Shown: piece after piece, positions 21,102 to 30,740 of the stretch
Numbering within the stretch: the first letter of the stretch is position 1
How the letters are laid out: the number at the start of each line of letters is the position of its first letter
Assembly: GCF_018991925.1 (NCBI RefSeq)
Contig: NW_024726235.1
Span: 4,893,912-4,957,911 of the forward strand
DNA length: 64,000 bases
Reading direction: 5' to 3'
Source of the DNA: Homarus americanus
Lineage: Eukaryota > Arthropoda > Malacostraca > Decapoda > Nephropidae
The notes under the pieces: model-generated
The model's input: only the letters and a program-made list of their open reading frames with translations
Databases searched by the model: none
What the model was told of the DNA's origin: nothing
Translations under genes and position numbers: made by a program

Positions 21102-21149
21102 ACAGTGTAGTGTAATGCGTCTAGTGCGGCAGCTTATGGTAGCGTAAAG

Positions 21150-21895
21150 GTGCAAGGACTGCTAGCTTCCTCTCGTTTTCAGCTGCCGCCGCTGGCTAAC
21201 CCTCCTGGCGAACAGGGAAGCAACTTGCAAAAGTCCTCCCCTGCCAGTACACAGCTTCTGCACCACCAAGACTCCTGCTATGCCTCCTCGTGGCAACACA
21301 CGGTAACCGGGTGCCTCGTGGGCCCAGGCTAGACCAGCAGGGGATATCGGAGCTGCAGCGGGCCCCAGAGGGACGGCGCATAAGCCCACTAGCATGTGGA
21401 CACGCCTACTAACCACTGCCCCACTGCCTTGCAGATTAACCTTGGTAGGTATAAGGCTACGGGAATAAACCCCAAACGACAAATCTGCGGTGGAGCCCCG
21501 CTTCAGGCAGACATGCTTACTGAGTTCCAACAAGACCTCAATGGCGGTATCGACGGAAGAGGGGACCAACATGGGAACCCAACGACTACACCGGCGGATG
21601 AAGGCAATGCATGATGGACAGGCTACCAAGGCGAATCCCAACAAACTGGGATATCAACAGTCCATTGCAAATCTCCCTCTCCTTAGTCGTTGCAATACTT
21701 GCACCACTGGATCAGGAAAAGGGAAAGCCAAGATATGCGGTTGCAGCCTGCGCTCCTGCCTCACCACATAAATCAACTCATCTGCAGCCATCATCCAGCT
21801 CATCATACTTCTCATCGTCATCAAATCCCCTATACCCACAAAAGTCCTATGGCGACGGACGAGTGGGTGATGGGGACAGGCAGAGATGACTGCAA
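21150..21895 (+). mobile_element. LINE 5' region, family B (non-coding leader, truncated)
   Basis: The last 150 bp (from about 21745, containing cctcaccacataaatcaact and aaagtcctatggcgacggac) closely match the 5' leader of the endonuclease-bearing element at 17550-17695 on the other strand. Upstream lies GC-richer sequence with stop-interrupted frames. It ends where (AGT)n and then a long (GT)n run begin, so the endonuclease part is missing. Confidence 0.65.
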
Positions 21896-21899
21896 AGTA

Positions 21900-21934
21900 G
21901 TAAATACTAGTAGTAGTAGTAATAGTAGTAGTAG

Positions 21935-22030
<96 letters not shown>
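21900..22030. repeat. (TAG)n then (GT)n microsatellite
   Basis: A short TAG/AGT run followed by about 46 GT units. Confidence 0.97.
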
Positions 22031-22032
<2 letters not shown>

Positions 22033-22219
22033 GTGGACTTACTGTGTACGTTTCTCTGGCATTCTCATCATCGTACATTTAAGATCTGAAATTGCAAGTA
22101 TATATTTAGATTTCACTTGTGAATTAATTATACAGCCAAATATTATACGAAAAAACTCATCCTATCTTACGAGTTTTGATGTGGTTTCTTTAAACGTAAG
22201 GTACAGCAGCCACCACCAG

Positions 22220-22400
22220 CTTTTTGTCAGTACTTTTTAATGGTAATTTTTAGCATTTGTCGGTACTTTTCAACACTTGTCGTCACTTGTCAGCACTTTT
22301 TAGCACTTGCCAGCATTTCTTAGCACTTATCGGCACTTTCTAGCACTTGTCGGCAGTTTTTAACACTTGTAGCCACGTTTTAGCACTTGTCAGCACTTGT
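22220..22400. repeat. About 20-bp degenerate tandem repeat
   Basis: Eight or nine diverged copies of ttttagcacttgtcggcact. Confidence 0.8.
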
Positions 22401-22585
22401 CGATAACAATTATGTCAATAATCAATCTTCTAGGAACTTATTTATCGGAAAGTTAAGTCAGTATATTGAGGTGTTCTGTATAACGTCTACACACCTTACA
22501 GATGACGTGAGAGTTCAGAGGAGAGAGGCGGAGATCATGGGTGGGCAGCGTCTTACAACTCCTCCCGACCTGCTGGAGAGAGAGA

Positions 22586-22683
22586 GGTGAGTATTGATGA
22601 GTGTGTGGTGCAGGTGGTGAGTATTGATGAGTGTGTGTGGTGCAGGTGGTGAGAGTGTGGTGCAGGTGGTGAGTATTGATGAG
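22586..22683. repeat. Minisatellite (left part, split by solo LTR)
   Basis: Three copies of a unit like gtgagtattgatgagtgtgt-ggtgcaggtg. The array continues at 23532 after the inserted LTR. Confidence 0.9.
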
Positions 22684-23531
22684 TGTCACGTGCCTGTAAC
22701 ACGCATGTCGTGTGGTATCTGTTTACGCCTCCACTCCACACAAGCTATTAATAACTTCTTATTTTTACTATTATCTTATTGTTGTTCTTAGTTACTTAGG
22801 TTAATTGTATATCTATGTATGTCATTAATATGCATCATTTGTGTTACTCTGTTAAGTCTAACCAAGAGTAGTATTAATTAGTTATAGACTATTTGGCAAC
22901 TGTCCTGGGTCACGTGAGCTAAGACGCTACTCACGCATATGCTGTGTGGCCAGAGACTCTCTCTCTTTAGAAAACCGTGGTATAGGCAGGACGTGTCCAC
23001 ACTGACTCTAGCCTCGACACTTGCCCAGTACAGACGTGCCTTGTTCAGTCATCTACAATACCCTAGTGGTATCTGGTAATTAGTGGAACGTTAAGTTAGG
23101 CCTAGGAAGGGATCCTGGTGTTAAGGAATCTCCTATTTGGTAGGAAATAACCAGTTGGTTGTGATTGCTGTGTATATATTGTAATGTCTGTGTTTAATAT
23201 AGTTAATATTAAGTAGTATTCATTTGATTTAACCCTTTAACGGTATATTTTCACCCTTCCGGCATCACTCTTATTTTAATATACAATCACTTATTCCCTT
23301 AAATTCCATGGTTGCTAGACAGTACTCCTTTAAGAACATAAATTGAATTATTTAATTATCTTCCCATTTGTGACTCACTTACTCCAACTTATTCTTATTT
23401 ATTCAAGTACATTCGGTTGAGTCGGTTTTTGTGGGGATAATTATTGCCGTGTTCCCTGTTTGTTCCTTTATTTGATGACAACTTGGGGTAGGGTTCACTC
23501 CCCAGGTATAAAGGATATTGGGATCACGACA
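22684..23531. mobile_element. Solo LTR of a retrotransposon (848 bp)
   Basis: Interrupts a minisatellite exactly within a unit. It begins TGTCACG and ends CACGACA (TG...CA with imperfect terminal inverted repeats) and is flanked by the 5-bp direct repeat ATGAG (22679-22683 and 23532-23536), the target duplication. No internal coding sequence, so it is most simply a solo LTR left by recombination. Superfamily (Gypsy or BEL most likely from the 5-bp duplication) is not established. Confidence 0.8.
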
Positions 23532-24721
23532 ATGAGTGTGTGTGGTGCAGGTGGTGAATGTGTGGTGCAGGTGGTGAGTATTGATGAGTGTGTGTGGTGC
23601 AGGTGGTGAGTCTTGCTGAGTGTGTGTGGTGTAGGAGGTGAGTCTTGGTGAGTGTGTGTGGTGCAGGTGGTGAGTATTGATGAGTGTGTGGTGTAGGAGT
23701 GAGTCTTGGTGAGTGTGTGTGGTGCAGGTGGTGAGTATTGATGAGTGTGTGGTGTAGGAGGTGAGTGTTGGTGAGTGTGTGTATGGTGCAGGAAGTGAGT
23801 TTTGGTGAGTGTGTATGGTGCAGGTGGTGAGTCTGGTGAGGTGTGTGGGTGCAGGAGGTGAGATTGATGGAGGTGGTGTAGAGTGAGGCCTGGTGGAGGT
23901 GGGGTGTAGGGAGGAGTCTTGGTGAGTGTGTGTGTGGTGCAGGCAGAGTGTGCTCGGGCAGGAGGTGAATCTGTGAGTGTGTGGCAGGTGGTGAGTATTG
24001 ATGAGGTGGGCAGGTGGTGAGTGTGTGGTGCAGGTGGTGAGTGTGGTGCAGGTGTTGAGCTGAGTGTGTGTGTGGTGCAGGTGGTGAGTCTTGCTGAGTG
24101 TGTGTGGTGTGTAGGAGGTGAGTCTTGGTGAGTGTGTGGTGGTGCAGGTAGAAATCTTGCTGAGTGTGTGTGGTGCAGGTGTAGAGTATTGATGAGAGTG
24201 TGTGGTGTAGGAGTGAGTCTGGGGAGTGTGTGTGGTGCAGGTGAGTGTGTGGTGGTGGTGAGTCTTACAGTGTGTGTGGTGTAGGAGGTGAGTCATGGTG
24301 AGTGTGGTGGCAGGTGGTGAGTGTGTGGCAGGTGGTGAGTCTTTGCTGAGTGTGTGGTGCAGGTGAGTATTGATGAGTAAAGCAGTGTAGAGTGAGTCTT
24401 GGTGGGAGTGTGTGTGGTGCAGGTGGTGAGTGTGTGGCAGGTGGTGAGTCTTATTGAGGTGTGTGTGGGTGTAGAGTGTGAGTCATGTGAGTGTGTGGTG
24501 CAGGTGGTGAGTGTGTGTGTGGTGCAGGTGGTGAGAGTCTTGCTGAGTGTGTGGTGCAGGTAGAGTATTGATGAGTGTGTGGTGTAGGAGGAGTCTGGTG
24601 AGTGTGTGTAGCAGGTGGTGGAGTATTGATGAGCGTGTGGTAGGAGGTGAGGCAGGGAGTGTGTGTGGTGCAGGTGGTGAGTGTTGGTGAGTGTGTGTGG
24701 TGCAGGTGGTGAGTGTTGGGG
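23532..24721. repeat. About 32-bp minisatellite (right part)
   Basis: Around 35-40 copies of gtgagt-attgatgagtgtgtgtggtg-caggtg type units with many small indels and variants. The 297-residue minus-strand frame (His/Thr-rich) is a product of the array. Confidence 0.93.
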
Positions 24722-24794
24722 GGAACATATACTTTGCTTTACTATTTTGTCATGTGGGAAAAATATCAGTTTATATTAATTTTTGCCTAAATTA

Positions 24795-24845
24795 AACTAG
24801 GTTAGGTTAGGTTGGGTTAGGGTAGGTTAGGTTAGGTTGGGTTAT
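24795..24845. repeat. Interstitial TTAGG repeats
   Basis: About nine imperfect copies of the arthropod telomere motif, with TTGGG variants. Confidence 0.9.
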
Positions 24846-24892
24846 AGTTAACAATAATGCTGTGAGTCATTTTCAAATTGTATTATAATTAT

Positions 24893-25213
24893 CTATATGT
24901 TGCGGGTTGAGAAGATATGCTCGAGGATCAGTCTCAAGGTGTAACTCAACGGAGATGTTAGTACAGGTAAACGGCCTTCACCTGGGTACGAGCATAGTGA
25001 CAACGACTCACTTGAAGAAAGCGGAGGGGCGGCAGTAGTCTCTTCCCTGGCAGTGAGGATCTGGGCGTATATATCCGGTAGATTCTCCTTCAGTAACTCC
25101 TCGTCCACGCCCTCCAGGTCTCCAGATTTCCAGCGGTTGACTGACGCAATAGCCGAAGCGACCATCCGTTCCTTAGCCCGCTTCAAGAACTCTTGTCTGG
25201 CATCTTCAGTTGT
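24893..25213 (-). CDS. EF-hand protein exon 8 (last seen)
   Basis: Acceptor aactaacacag|ACAACTG. Encodes TTEDARQEFLKRAKERMVAS and a charged, probably helical segment up to AAPPLSSS. There a strong donor TCAA|GTGAGT (exon end 25012) suggests splicing on to a further exon. If it is not used, the frame runs to a stop at 24893-24895 with a tail ending HIFSTRNI. The region to the left is minisatellite, so any further exon would be distant or outside. Confidence 0.72.
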   Translation of the reverse strand, partial: TTEDARQEFLKRAKERMVASAIASVNRWKSGDLEGVDEELLKENLPDIYAQILTAREETTAAPPLSSSESLSLCSYPGEGRLPVLTSPLSYTLRLILEHIFSTRNI

Positions 25214-27897
25214 CTGTGTTAGTTTAAGAGAGTTAATCATAGTAAGCGGCCATATTTTATTATACTTTCACTGTTTTTATAAGGGAGGGATGTTGGTGAG
25301 TTACCTACGTGTCTATTTATTTTTATGTAACACGTAGTCCCAGCCAAGGTTGTTTTGCAAGGTATCGCCATTTTTTTTAAGAGTAATGTACTGTTGTTGT
25401 TCGCCTTACATATACCTCTAGATTATTTTATATGATCCTTAATGTATTTAGATTGTGATTTTGTTCCTGTGAGGTCTTGCGTGTTCCATCAGTCCTAATG
25501 TAATGTACTCCAGCCCAAGTGTGTCCCAACCTAATTATCTGGATTAATGGGTTCAGTTCTACAAGGGTTCAGTGTTATATTTCCCCATTCCCAAAGGACC
25601 CATTTCTAATAGGTCCCACTCTTAATGTGCAAGTAAAGTCTAGGTTAGATTAGGTTTGGGCTTCGCAGAGATGGGGTCTGTTTAATCTGAATCGACTGCT
25701 CGTTGGTACACATTTCACCACACAGAAGGTTATACTTGACACCGTCCAGAAGAGCTTCAGAATCTTACCTCCTTGACATCCTTCCATTGATCCTTGGCGA
25801 GGTCCTTCAGCTCGTCCACCAGGTCATCCAGGTGGTGGGTGAGGGAGGAGAAGGTGTCCTGCGTCAGATAGGTGGCGTCCCTTGCCGTCAGTACTTCATC
25901 ACCATCCGTGTCCAGGATAGTGAAAATGGTGGTGGCGGTGGTCAGGCACTCCCTAGGGCAGTCCACTAGATCAGGCAGTAAGATCCTGTCCTGTGAGGGA
26001 AAAATAAGATCCCGTATTATGAGGGATTACAGTTAGGCCCTCTCGTGTATGGGGAAATAGTAAATATTTATTTAAAACACGCTAAGGAAGGGGCATTCCT
26101 TTAAACCTCGAAAGACCAGTGCACTAAAAGAGCCCAGCAGTGAATAGCCATACCTGTTATATTACAAAAAGAACAGATCATTTACACCTATCACTCGTGT
26201 ACCTACAATGGGAAACTGGTCGAGGAAGGTGTGGAGGAGGAGGTGACGGTCAGACAGTAGGTAGCGACGGATTAAGTGAAAAAAGGGGTTCTCTTCCCCC
26301 CACAGCAGGAGGGGGCGCTTGTGGCCCTTCGGCAGTGCCTCCCACAGTGTAGAGGACGCCTTTCGTGGCTGACCCTCAGGTGCTCCTCGTTGCTTTCTGG
26401 AGGGATAACACAGTGATAGAATCATAAGTTTTATTTACCTAACAAGTTTAATACTGTTATTAAAGACACCGATAATAATGCACAAAATAATTATTTTTCT
26501 TCATGTAAACTTGATTCATTCAATGATTCCTTGACTGATATCATCCAATTTTTTATCTTTCAGGTCCCTCGTTTCCAGAGATGACCGTGAATTGATGTGT
26601 AGAAGTGACAGGTCTTTTGTAGACGTTTAGATTTGTGAAAAATGCCACGAGATCTTTGTATAACTGAGGTATGTAAAAAGTCCAGTCATACCTTATTGCA
26701 TCTCGTAAGTAAAAAAAAAAAAAATATAAACAAATTTGTAGCAAAAGTTGAATGTTAACATGTAATTCAAATAAAAGTTACTCTTGTGTTAAATGAAGAG
26801 TAAATAAAACCCCATCAGCCGGGATCATGAGTCACTCACTACCTTATATTCCCCAGAGTCAGGACTTAGGTAGCACGGCAAGAGGAACCTACTTCTTCTG
26901 TTCTCCAGGTTTGTCTACTGAGGGTTTTTCCACCTCATCGTCCGTAGAGGCACTATCTTCATCAGGAGAGAAGAGGTGATTGAGGACGTCCTCTCGAATA
27001 ACAAGATCATCCTGCCAAGTGAACCAGAGGCAGGTGGTGTCGACAGGAGCTTCAGCGGACCACTGCCTGCAAGATAACGTACCAAGTGGGTCTGTGTGTG
27101 TAAGATTACCTCCAGCAACTTTGATTTATTTTGAGATATTATTTTTATCAAGATGTTGTTTATTTTGTCATGGATGTTAATTACTGTACAATACTTTAAC
27201 TTAATTATCTGATTCATTAAAGGTTCTAATAGGTGTGTTCGTTCTGGTTATTACTCGGTGGTCTGGGGTAACGCACGACCTTCTCACTCTATGGGATCTC
27301 AGGTTCACTGTCAGTATACGTAAGTCGTATTGAGTTGGCAGTGTGTGTAGCTCTGTTGAGGGAGTCTTGGCAGCTGGGCGTCCCTGGGCTGAGGTTTCAT
27401 ACAAGTGTTGGCTATTGTCTTTGTAGTTGCCTTCCGGACCTCTTGTTCCTCGTATGTAATTTTTACCTTAACCTAACCTAATCATACCTAACCTAACCTA
27501 ACCTAACCTAACCTAACCTAACCTAACCTAACCTAACCTAACCTAACCTAATCATACCTAACCTAACCTAGCCTAACCTTACCTTACCTGCATTTAACTT
27601 AACTTATTTAAAATCTCACCAACATCATTTTTCCGTTTAATTAAAGACGCAAAATGAAAAATGAGAATATTTGTCTAACCATTCTGGGGGCATGTAGAGA
27701 CAGCCGCGGGGTAAGACGGAGGCGTGTGTGAGGAAGGCGTGGATCTCCGAGTTCAGTTTCTCCTCCTCTGTGGGCGTGGCGGACAGCTCACACACCTCCG
27801 GGCCACACTGAGGGGCCACCAGACGTCATCAAGAGGGTCATGGTTAAAGCTTGATTATAATTATGGTTATATTAATTTATTTTTTATATGGACTATG

Positions 27898-27949
<52 letters not shown>

Positions 27950-29307
27950 TTTTGTTTTTGTTTTTGTTTGTTATTTATTCAATTATTTGTTGTGTTAAAT
28001 AGCTGTACTAATCAAAAATGAAGATTGATTCCGTTAGTACATAATAAAAAATATTTGCCTGGGTTCCTGTACCTTGAGTTGATCCCAGGCTAGTGTGAAG
28101 GGCGTGAGGGTGAGTGAGAGGCGACCCTCCACCACACACATGACGGAGGCGCTGGTGGTGGTGTCTTTCTCGTAGACCTGGCTCGTCCACCCCCGACGTA
28201 CGTGGTGTAAGCCCTGTGTAATAAGGTGGTTCAGTGCTGTGTGTAGGGAGGCGATGTAAGACATGATATATACAGTATGTGTTGAGATCATTGTGGTGTG
28301 AAGGAAAGATTGGTTGTAGTTTTAGGTGTTTGTGGTTTTTAAGATTGTTTGTGGTCTTTAATGTGCTTGTGGTCTATAAGGTGTTTGTGGTCTTTAATAT
28401 GTTTGTGGTCTTTAAGGTGTTTGTGGTCTTTACGGTGTTTGTGGTCTTTAATGTGTTTGTGGTCTTTAAGGTGTTTGGTTTTTAATGTGTTTGTGTTTTT
28501 TAATGTGTTTGTGGTCTTTAATGTGTTTGTGGTCTGTAATGTGTTTGTGGTCTTTAAGGTGTTTGTGGTCTTTACTGTGTTTGTGGTCTTTACGGTGTTT
28601 GTGGTCTTAACGTGTTTGTGGTCTTTAATGTGTTTGTGGTCTTTAAGGTGTTTGTGGTCTTTACGGTGTTTGTGGTCTTTACGGTGTTTGTGATCTTTAA
28701 TGTGTTTGTGGTCTTTAAGGTGTTTGTGGTCTTTACGGTGTTTGTGGTCTTTAAAGTGTTTGTGGTTTTAAGGAGTTACCTGTCGATTATATTGTTATGA
28801 AGAGACACCCCTAACTTACTTCACCGGATGATTAAACGCCCCGATGTTAACCTACCCCCCCCACCCCCACGTCCAGGCAGCGTTAGGATGTACTGTATAA
28901 TCACCAGGTAAAATAAGCTGGTGTGCCTAATCTTCAGGTGATCCCCCTAAAAAATTAACACCCTGCTAGTAATCAATATATGCTGTACACTATTCACCAT
29001 ATATGAACGATGAACGATAGCAATATATACATATATATATACATATATATATAATCAACACCTCAACCTGCCAGGATTCGAACCCACTTCCCACGAGCCC
29101 ATGACTGACCGGGGAACGTGAACCGCTGGACCACCAGGATACTAAAAGCAATCCTAGACTTTGTTATATTTCACACAAAGCCTGTTCAACGAGCTTAAGG
29201 CGCCGTGAACCTCTAATGGGGACTACTCGTATCACGTAGGTGGTCAGAGTAACGTTTTACTAAATCCGGCTTAAGCTCGTTGAACAGGCTATGTGTGAAA
29301 TATAACA

Positions 29308-29401
<94 letters not shown>

Positions 29402-30007
29402 TCACTGTTTGCGTAAGGTCAACAGAGGTCAGGTCAGCGTCGTTCAGGAACCTTGGCACCACCACCGCTGACCTAAGGGGATGAGAGAGACAATGCTAGT
29501 AGTCTCGAGGGTAACAAAGGGAAAATAAATCATATATAACTCACTTTAGTTCATTCACCCAGAAGGAAGATCTTACCCGATGTCTTTAGTGATGGTGGTG
29601 AAGGCGTGACCCCACCGTCCCTCACCCTCCTTTCCGAACCTCCTCAGCGACACTTGTGCATCCACCTCCTCACTTGTACATCTCTTGCTATCTTCTTCAC
29701 GTTCACCTTCTTCGTCTCTCTCGCCTTTTCCTATACAATCTTTCACTGCTCTTGATCCCTCAGAGGCAACACAGAACGTGGTGGTTGCCTCCAAGCTGGT
29801 GTTAAGAGCCGGGAACGTCCAAGGTTTGAGGGCGGCCACATCACGACGCCTCAGGGACCAGGGAATTAAAACAGGCTGGTAGCTCTTGTCTATAAAGTCA
29901 ATGATAGTATAGTCTTTGTTGGCTACAGTGAAAACCTCGATCAGTGGCAGCTGTAAGGCCGACGTCATGGTAGTAATGGCGACGAGGAACACAAAATACA
30001 AACACAT
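24893..30007 (-). CDS. Secreted EF-hand-containing protein of unknown family (spliced, 8 exons seen)
   Basis: Exons, in transcript order: 30007-29577, 29472-29406, 28213-28073, 27807-27680, 27066-26893, 26396-26207, 25990-25769 and 25213 down to 25012 (donor) or 24893 (stop). Every junction is GT-AG with matching phase, giving 518 residues to the last donor or 557 to the stop. Seen: a hydrophobic N-terminal signal (MCLYFVFLVAITTMTSALQ), a Glu-rich low-complexity patch near residues 90-110, Trp- and Pro-rich middle (LPRGCLYMPPEW, TTCLWFTWQDD), an EF-hand-like loop DTDGDEVLTARD at residues 404-415, and a charged helical C-terminal part. No membrane helix follows the signal. Known: EF-hand loops bind calcium through positions 1, 3, 5, 7, 9 and 12; here 1, 3, 5 and 12 are Asp but Gly at position 6 is Glu, so affinity is uncertain. 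I do not recognise the family. Inferred: an extracellular or secretory-pathway calcium-linked protein. Confidence 0.82.
25769..25990 (-). CDS. EF-hand protein exon 7 (calcium-loop exon)
   Basis: Acceptor tttccctcacag|GACAGG, donor AAGGAG|GTAAGA, phase 0 at both ends, 74 codons. Encodes the helix TTATTIFTIL, loop DTDGDEVLTARD and exiting helix, followed by an amphipathic segment (HHLDDLVDELKDLAKDQW). One loop only; EF-hands usually pair, so a second degenerate hand may lie in the next exon. Confidence 0.87.
26207..26396 (-). CDS. EF-hand protein exon 6
   Basis: Acceptor atccctccag|AAAGCA, donor CCCATT|GTAGGT. Encodes a basic start (KKQRGAPEGQPRKASS) and WGEENPFFHLIRRYLLSDRH with a hydrophobic-basic helical run ending FLDQFPI. 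Confidence 0.85.
26893..27066 (-). CDS. EF-hand protein exon 5
   Basis: Acceptor atcttgcag|GCAGTG, donor AAGAA|GTAGGT. Encodes QWSAEAPVDTTCLWFTWQDD, then an acidic segment (FSPDEDSASTDDEVEKPS). The donor precedes an in-frame TAG by reading GTAGGT as the intron start; phases 2 in and 2 out match both neighbours. Confidence 0.85.
27471..27592. repeat. Interstitial (CCTAA)n, largest telomere-type run
   Basis: About twenty copies of CCTAA with two 'atcatac' interruptions, inside intron 4 of the EF-hand gene. CCTAA is the complement of the arthropod telomere repeat TTAGG. Confidence 0.95.
27680..27807 (-). CDS. EF-hand protein exon 4
   Basis: Acceptor tggcccctcag|TGTGGC, donor AGAATG|GTTAGA. Encodes CGPEVCELSATPTEEEKLNS and EIHAFLTHASVLPRGCLYMP. 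Three cysteines in a short stretch fit a secreted domain. Phase 0 in, 2 out. Confidence 0.87.
27900..27965. repeat. (TTA)n and (GTTTTT)n microsatellite
   Basis: About 16 ATT units followed by T-rich repeats in intron 3 of the EF-hand gene. Confidence 0.95.
28073..28213 (-). CDS. EF-hand protein exon 3
   Basis: Acceptor ttattacacag|GGCTTA, donor CTCAAG|GTACAG, phase 0 both ends, 47 codons. Encodes GLHHVRRGWTSQVYEKDTTT and SVMCVVEGRLSLTLTPF, alternating polar and hydrophobic residues suggesting beta strands. Codon use is GC-rich at third positions, unlike the intron around it. Confidence 0.88.
28318..28775. repeat. 18-bp minisatellite
   Basis: About 25 copies of gtttgtggtctttaatgt and close variants in intron 2 of the EF-hand gene. 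The plus-strand Val-Phe/Leu-Trp repeat frames are artefacts. Confidence 0.95.
29020..29198 (-). mobile_element. tRNA-derived SINE, family S, copy 1
   Basis: Minus strand: ttaagctcgttgaacaggct at the 5' side, a tRNA-like A-box zone (tggtccagcggtt), an exact B-box GGTTCGAATCC at about 29077, a short 3' body (ggttgaggtgttgat) and an AT-repeat tail at 29020-29053. Near-identical copies lie at 57475-57692 (minus) and 58795-58930 (plus). Confidence 0.78.
29161..29308. repeat. Foldback: 38-bp inverted repeat with 72-bp loop
   Basis: 29161-29198 is the reverse complement of 29271-29308 with one mismatch. The left arm is the SINE family S 5' end; the right arm is the same 5' end in opposite orientation running into an AT array (29309-29398). 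Confidence 0.92.
29309..29398. repeat. (AT)n microsatellite
   Basis: About 45 AT units, ending 8 bp before EF-hand exon 2, close to its donor on the minus strand. Confidence 0.97.
29406..29472 (-). CDS. EF-hand protein exon 2
   Basis: A 67-bp exon. Acceptor catcccttag|GTCAGC, donor CAAACA|GTGAGT. Encodes SAVVVPRFLNDADLTSVDLT. Phases 2 in, 0 out match exons 1 and 3. The (AT)n array starts immediately beyond the donor. Confidence 0.83.
29577..30007 (-). CDS. EF-hand protein exon 1 with signal peptide
   Basis: Begins ATG at 30007 and encodes MCLYFVFLVAITTMTSALQ, a hydrophobic secretion signal, then PLIEVFTVANKDYTIIDFID and a Glu/Arg-rich patch. Donor ATCGG|GTAAGA. A second Met at residue 14 would lose the signal, so the first is preferred; the base at -3 is A. 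Confidence 0.85.
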
Positions 30008-30038
30008 ATTTCTCTCGTACTAATATTCTATGGTTATG

Positions 30039-30045
30039 TTTTATA
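30039..30045 (-). promoter_or_regulatory. TATA-like box upstream of EF-hand gene
   Basis: Minus strand reads TATAAAA, 32-38 bp upstream of the start codon. If used, the leader would be only a few bases long, which is unusual, so this may be chance or the true first exon may lie further out. Confidence 0.25.
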
Positions 30046-30505
30046 CTGCACTTATAGGTTGTGATGTGAACCTTCCTATGCGCTTACTAAAACACGTGTC
30101 GCTACTCCCGTGTGTCATAACGTGGCCGGCGTAACAAGACTTGTCAAGTATTAAAACCCATTGAGTAAAATATATCGTTCATAAAACTGGTGTATCCACG
30201 AATGTTCTCACCCGAAAATCTTATAGCATTATATATTATTGACAGAACAACTGATGGGATATATTAACTTTCTGAGCTATAAAGAGTTAATTGTATATAT
30301 GTTTGTCTATGTAAACTGGCAAGAAGTTATATTACAGTGTGTGATGGAAACAGCTGAGGTGATAACAGCAATAGTGTCTCACCCTCGTGTTGTTATCTTG
30401 TTATCTGTGGTGACGAGGAACCGAGTGTTCTTGATGACTATGAGAACATGACACCTGTTGACCACCCTTGCAAGAACCACACACCTGCTACCCCGACACT
30501 CGCAC
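30046..30505. other. Upstream region of EF-hand gene
   Basis: No gene recognised. A short plus-strand frame at 30239-30451 has no supporting feature. Confidence 0.4.
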
Positions 30506-30740
30506 TACACATTGCTGTCCTCTCGCTGGCCCACTACACACCTGCTGTCCTCTCGCTGGCCCACTACACACCTGCTGTCCTCTCACTGGCCCACTACACA
30601 CCTGCTGTCCTCTCGCTGGCCCACTACACACCTGCTGTCCTCTCGCTGGCCCACTACACACCTGCTGTCCTCTCGCTGGCCCACTACACACCTGCTGTCC
30701 TCTCACTGGCCCACTACACACCTGCTGGGCCCTCTCGCTG
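30506..30740. repeat. 30-bp minisatellite
   Basis: Seven nearly perfect copies of ccactacacacctgctgtcc-tctcgctggc. The 30-bp length keeps all frames open, creating several false Cys/Pro/His-rich ORFs. Confidence 0.95.

Noticed and set aside
23403..24296. 297-residue minus-strand His/Thr/Pro-rich ORF
   Set aside because: Periodic translation of a minisatellite and part of a solo LTR.
22586..24721. CRISPR array or other regular spacer-repeat system
   Set aside because: Repeats are contiguous, with no unique spacers, in a spliced eukaryotic genome.
29054..29160. Functional tRNA gene on the minus strand
   Set aside because: Same reasons; near-identical copies with AT tails at 57.5 and 58.8 kb show it is a SINE family.
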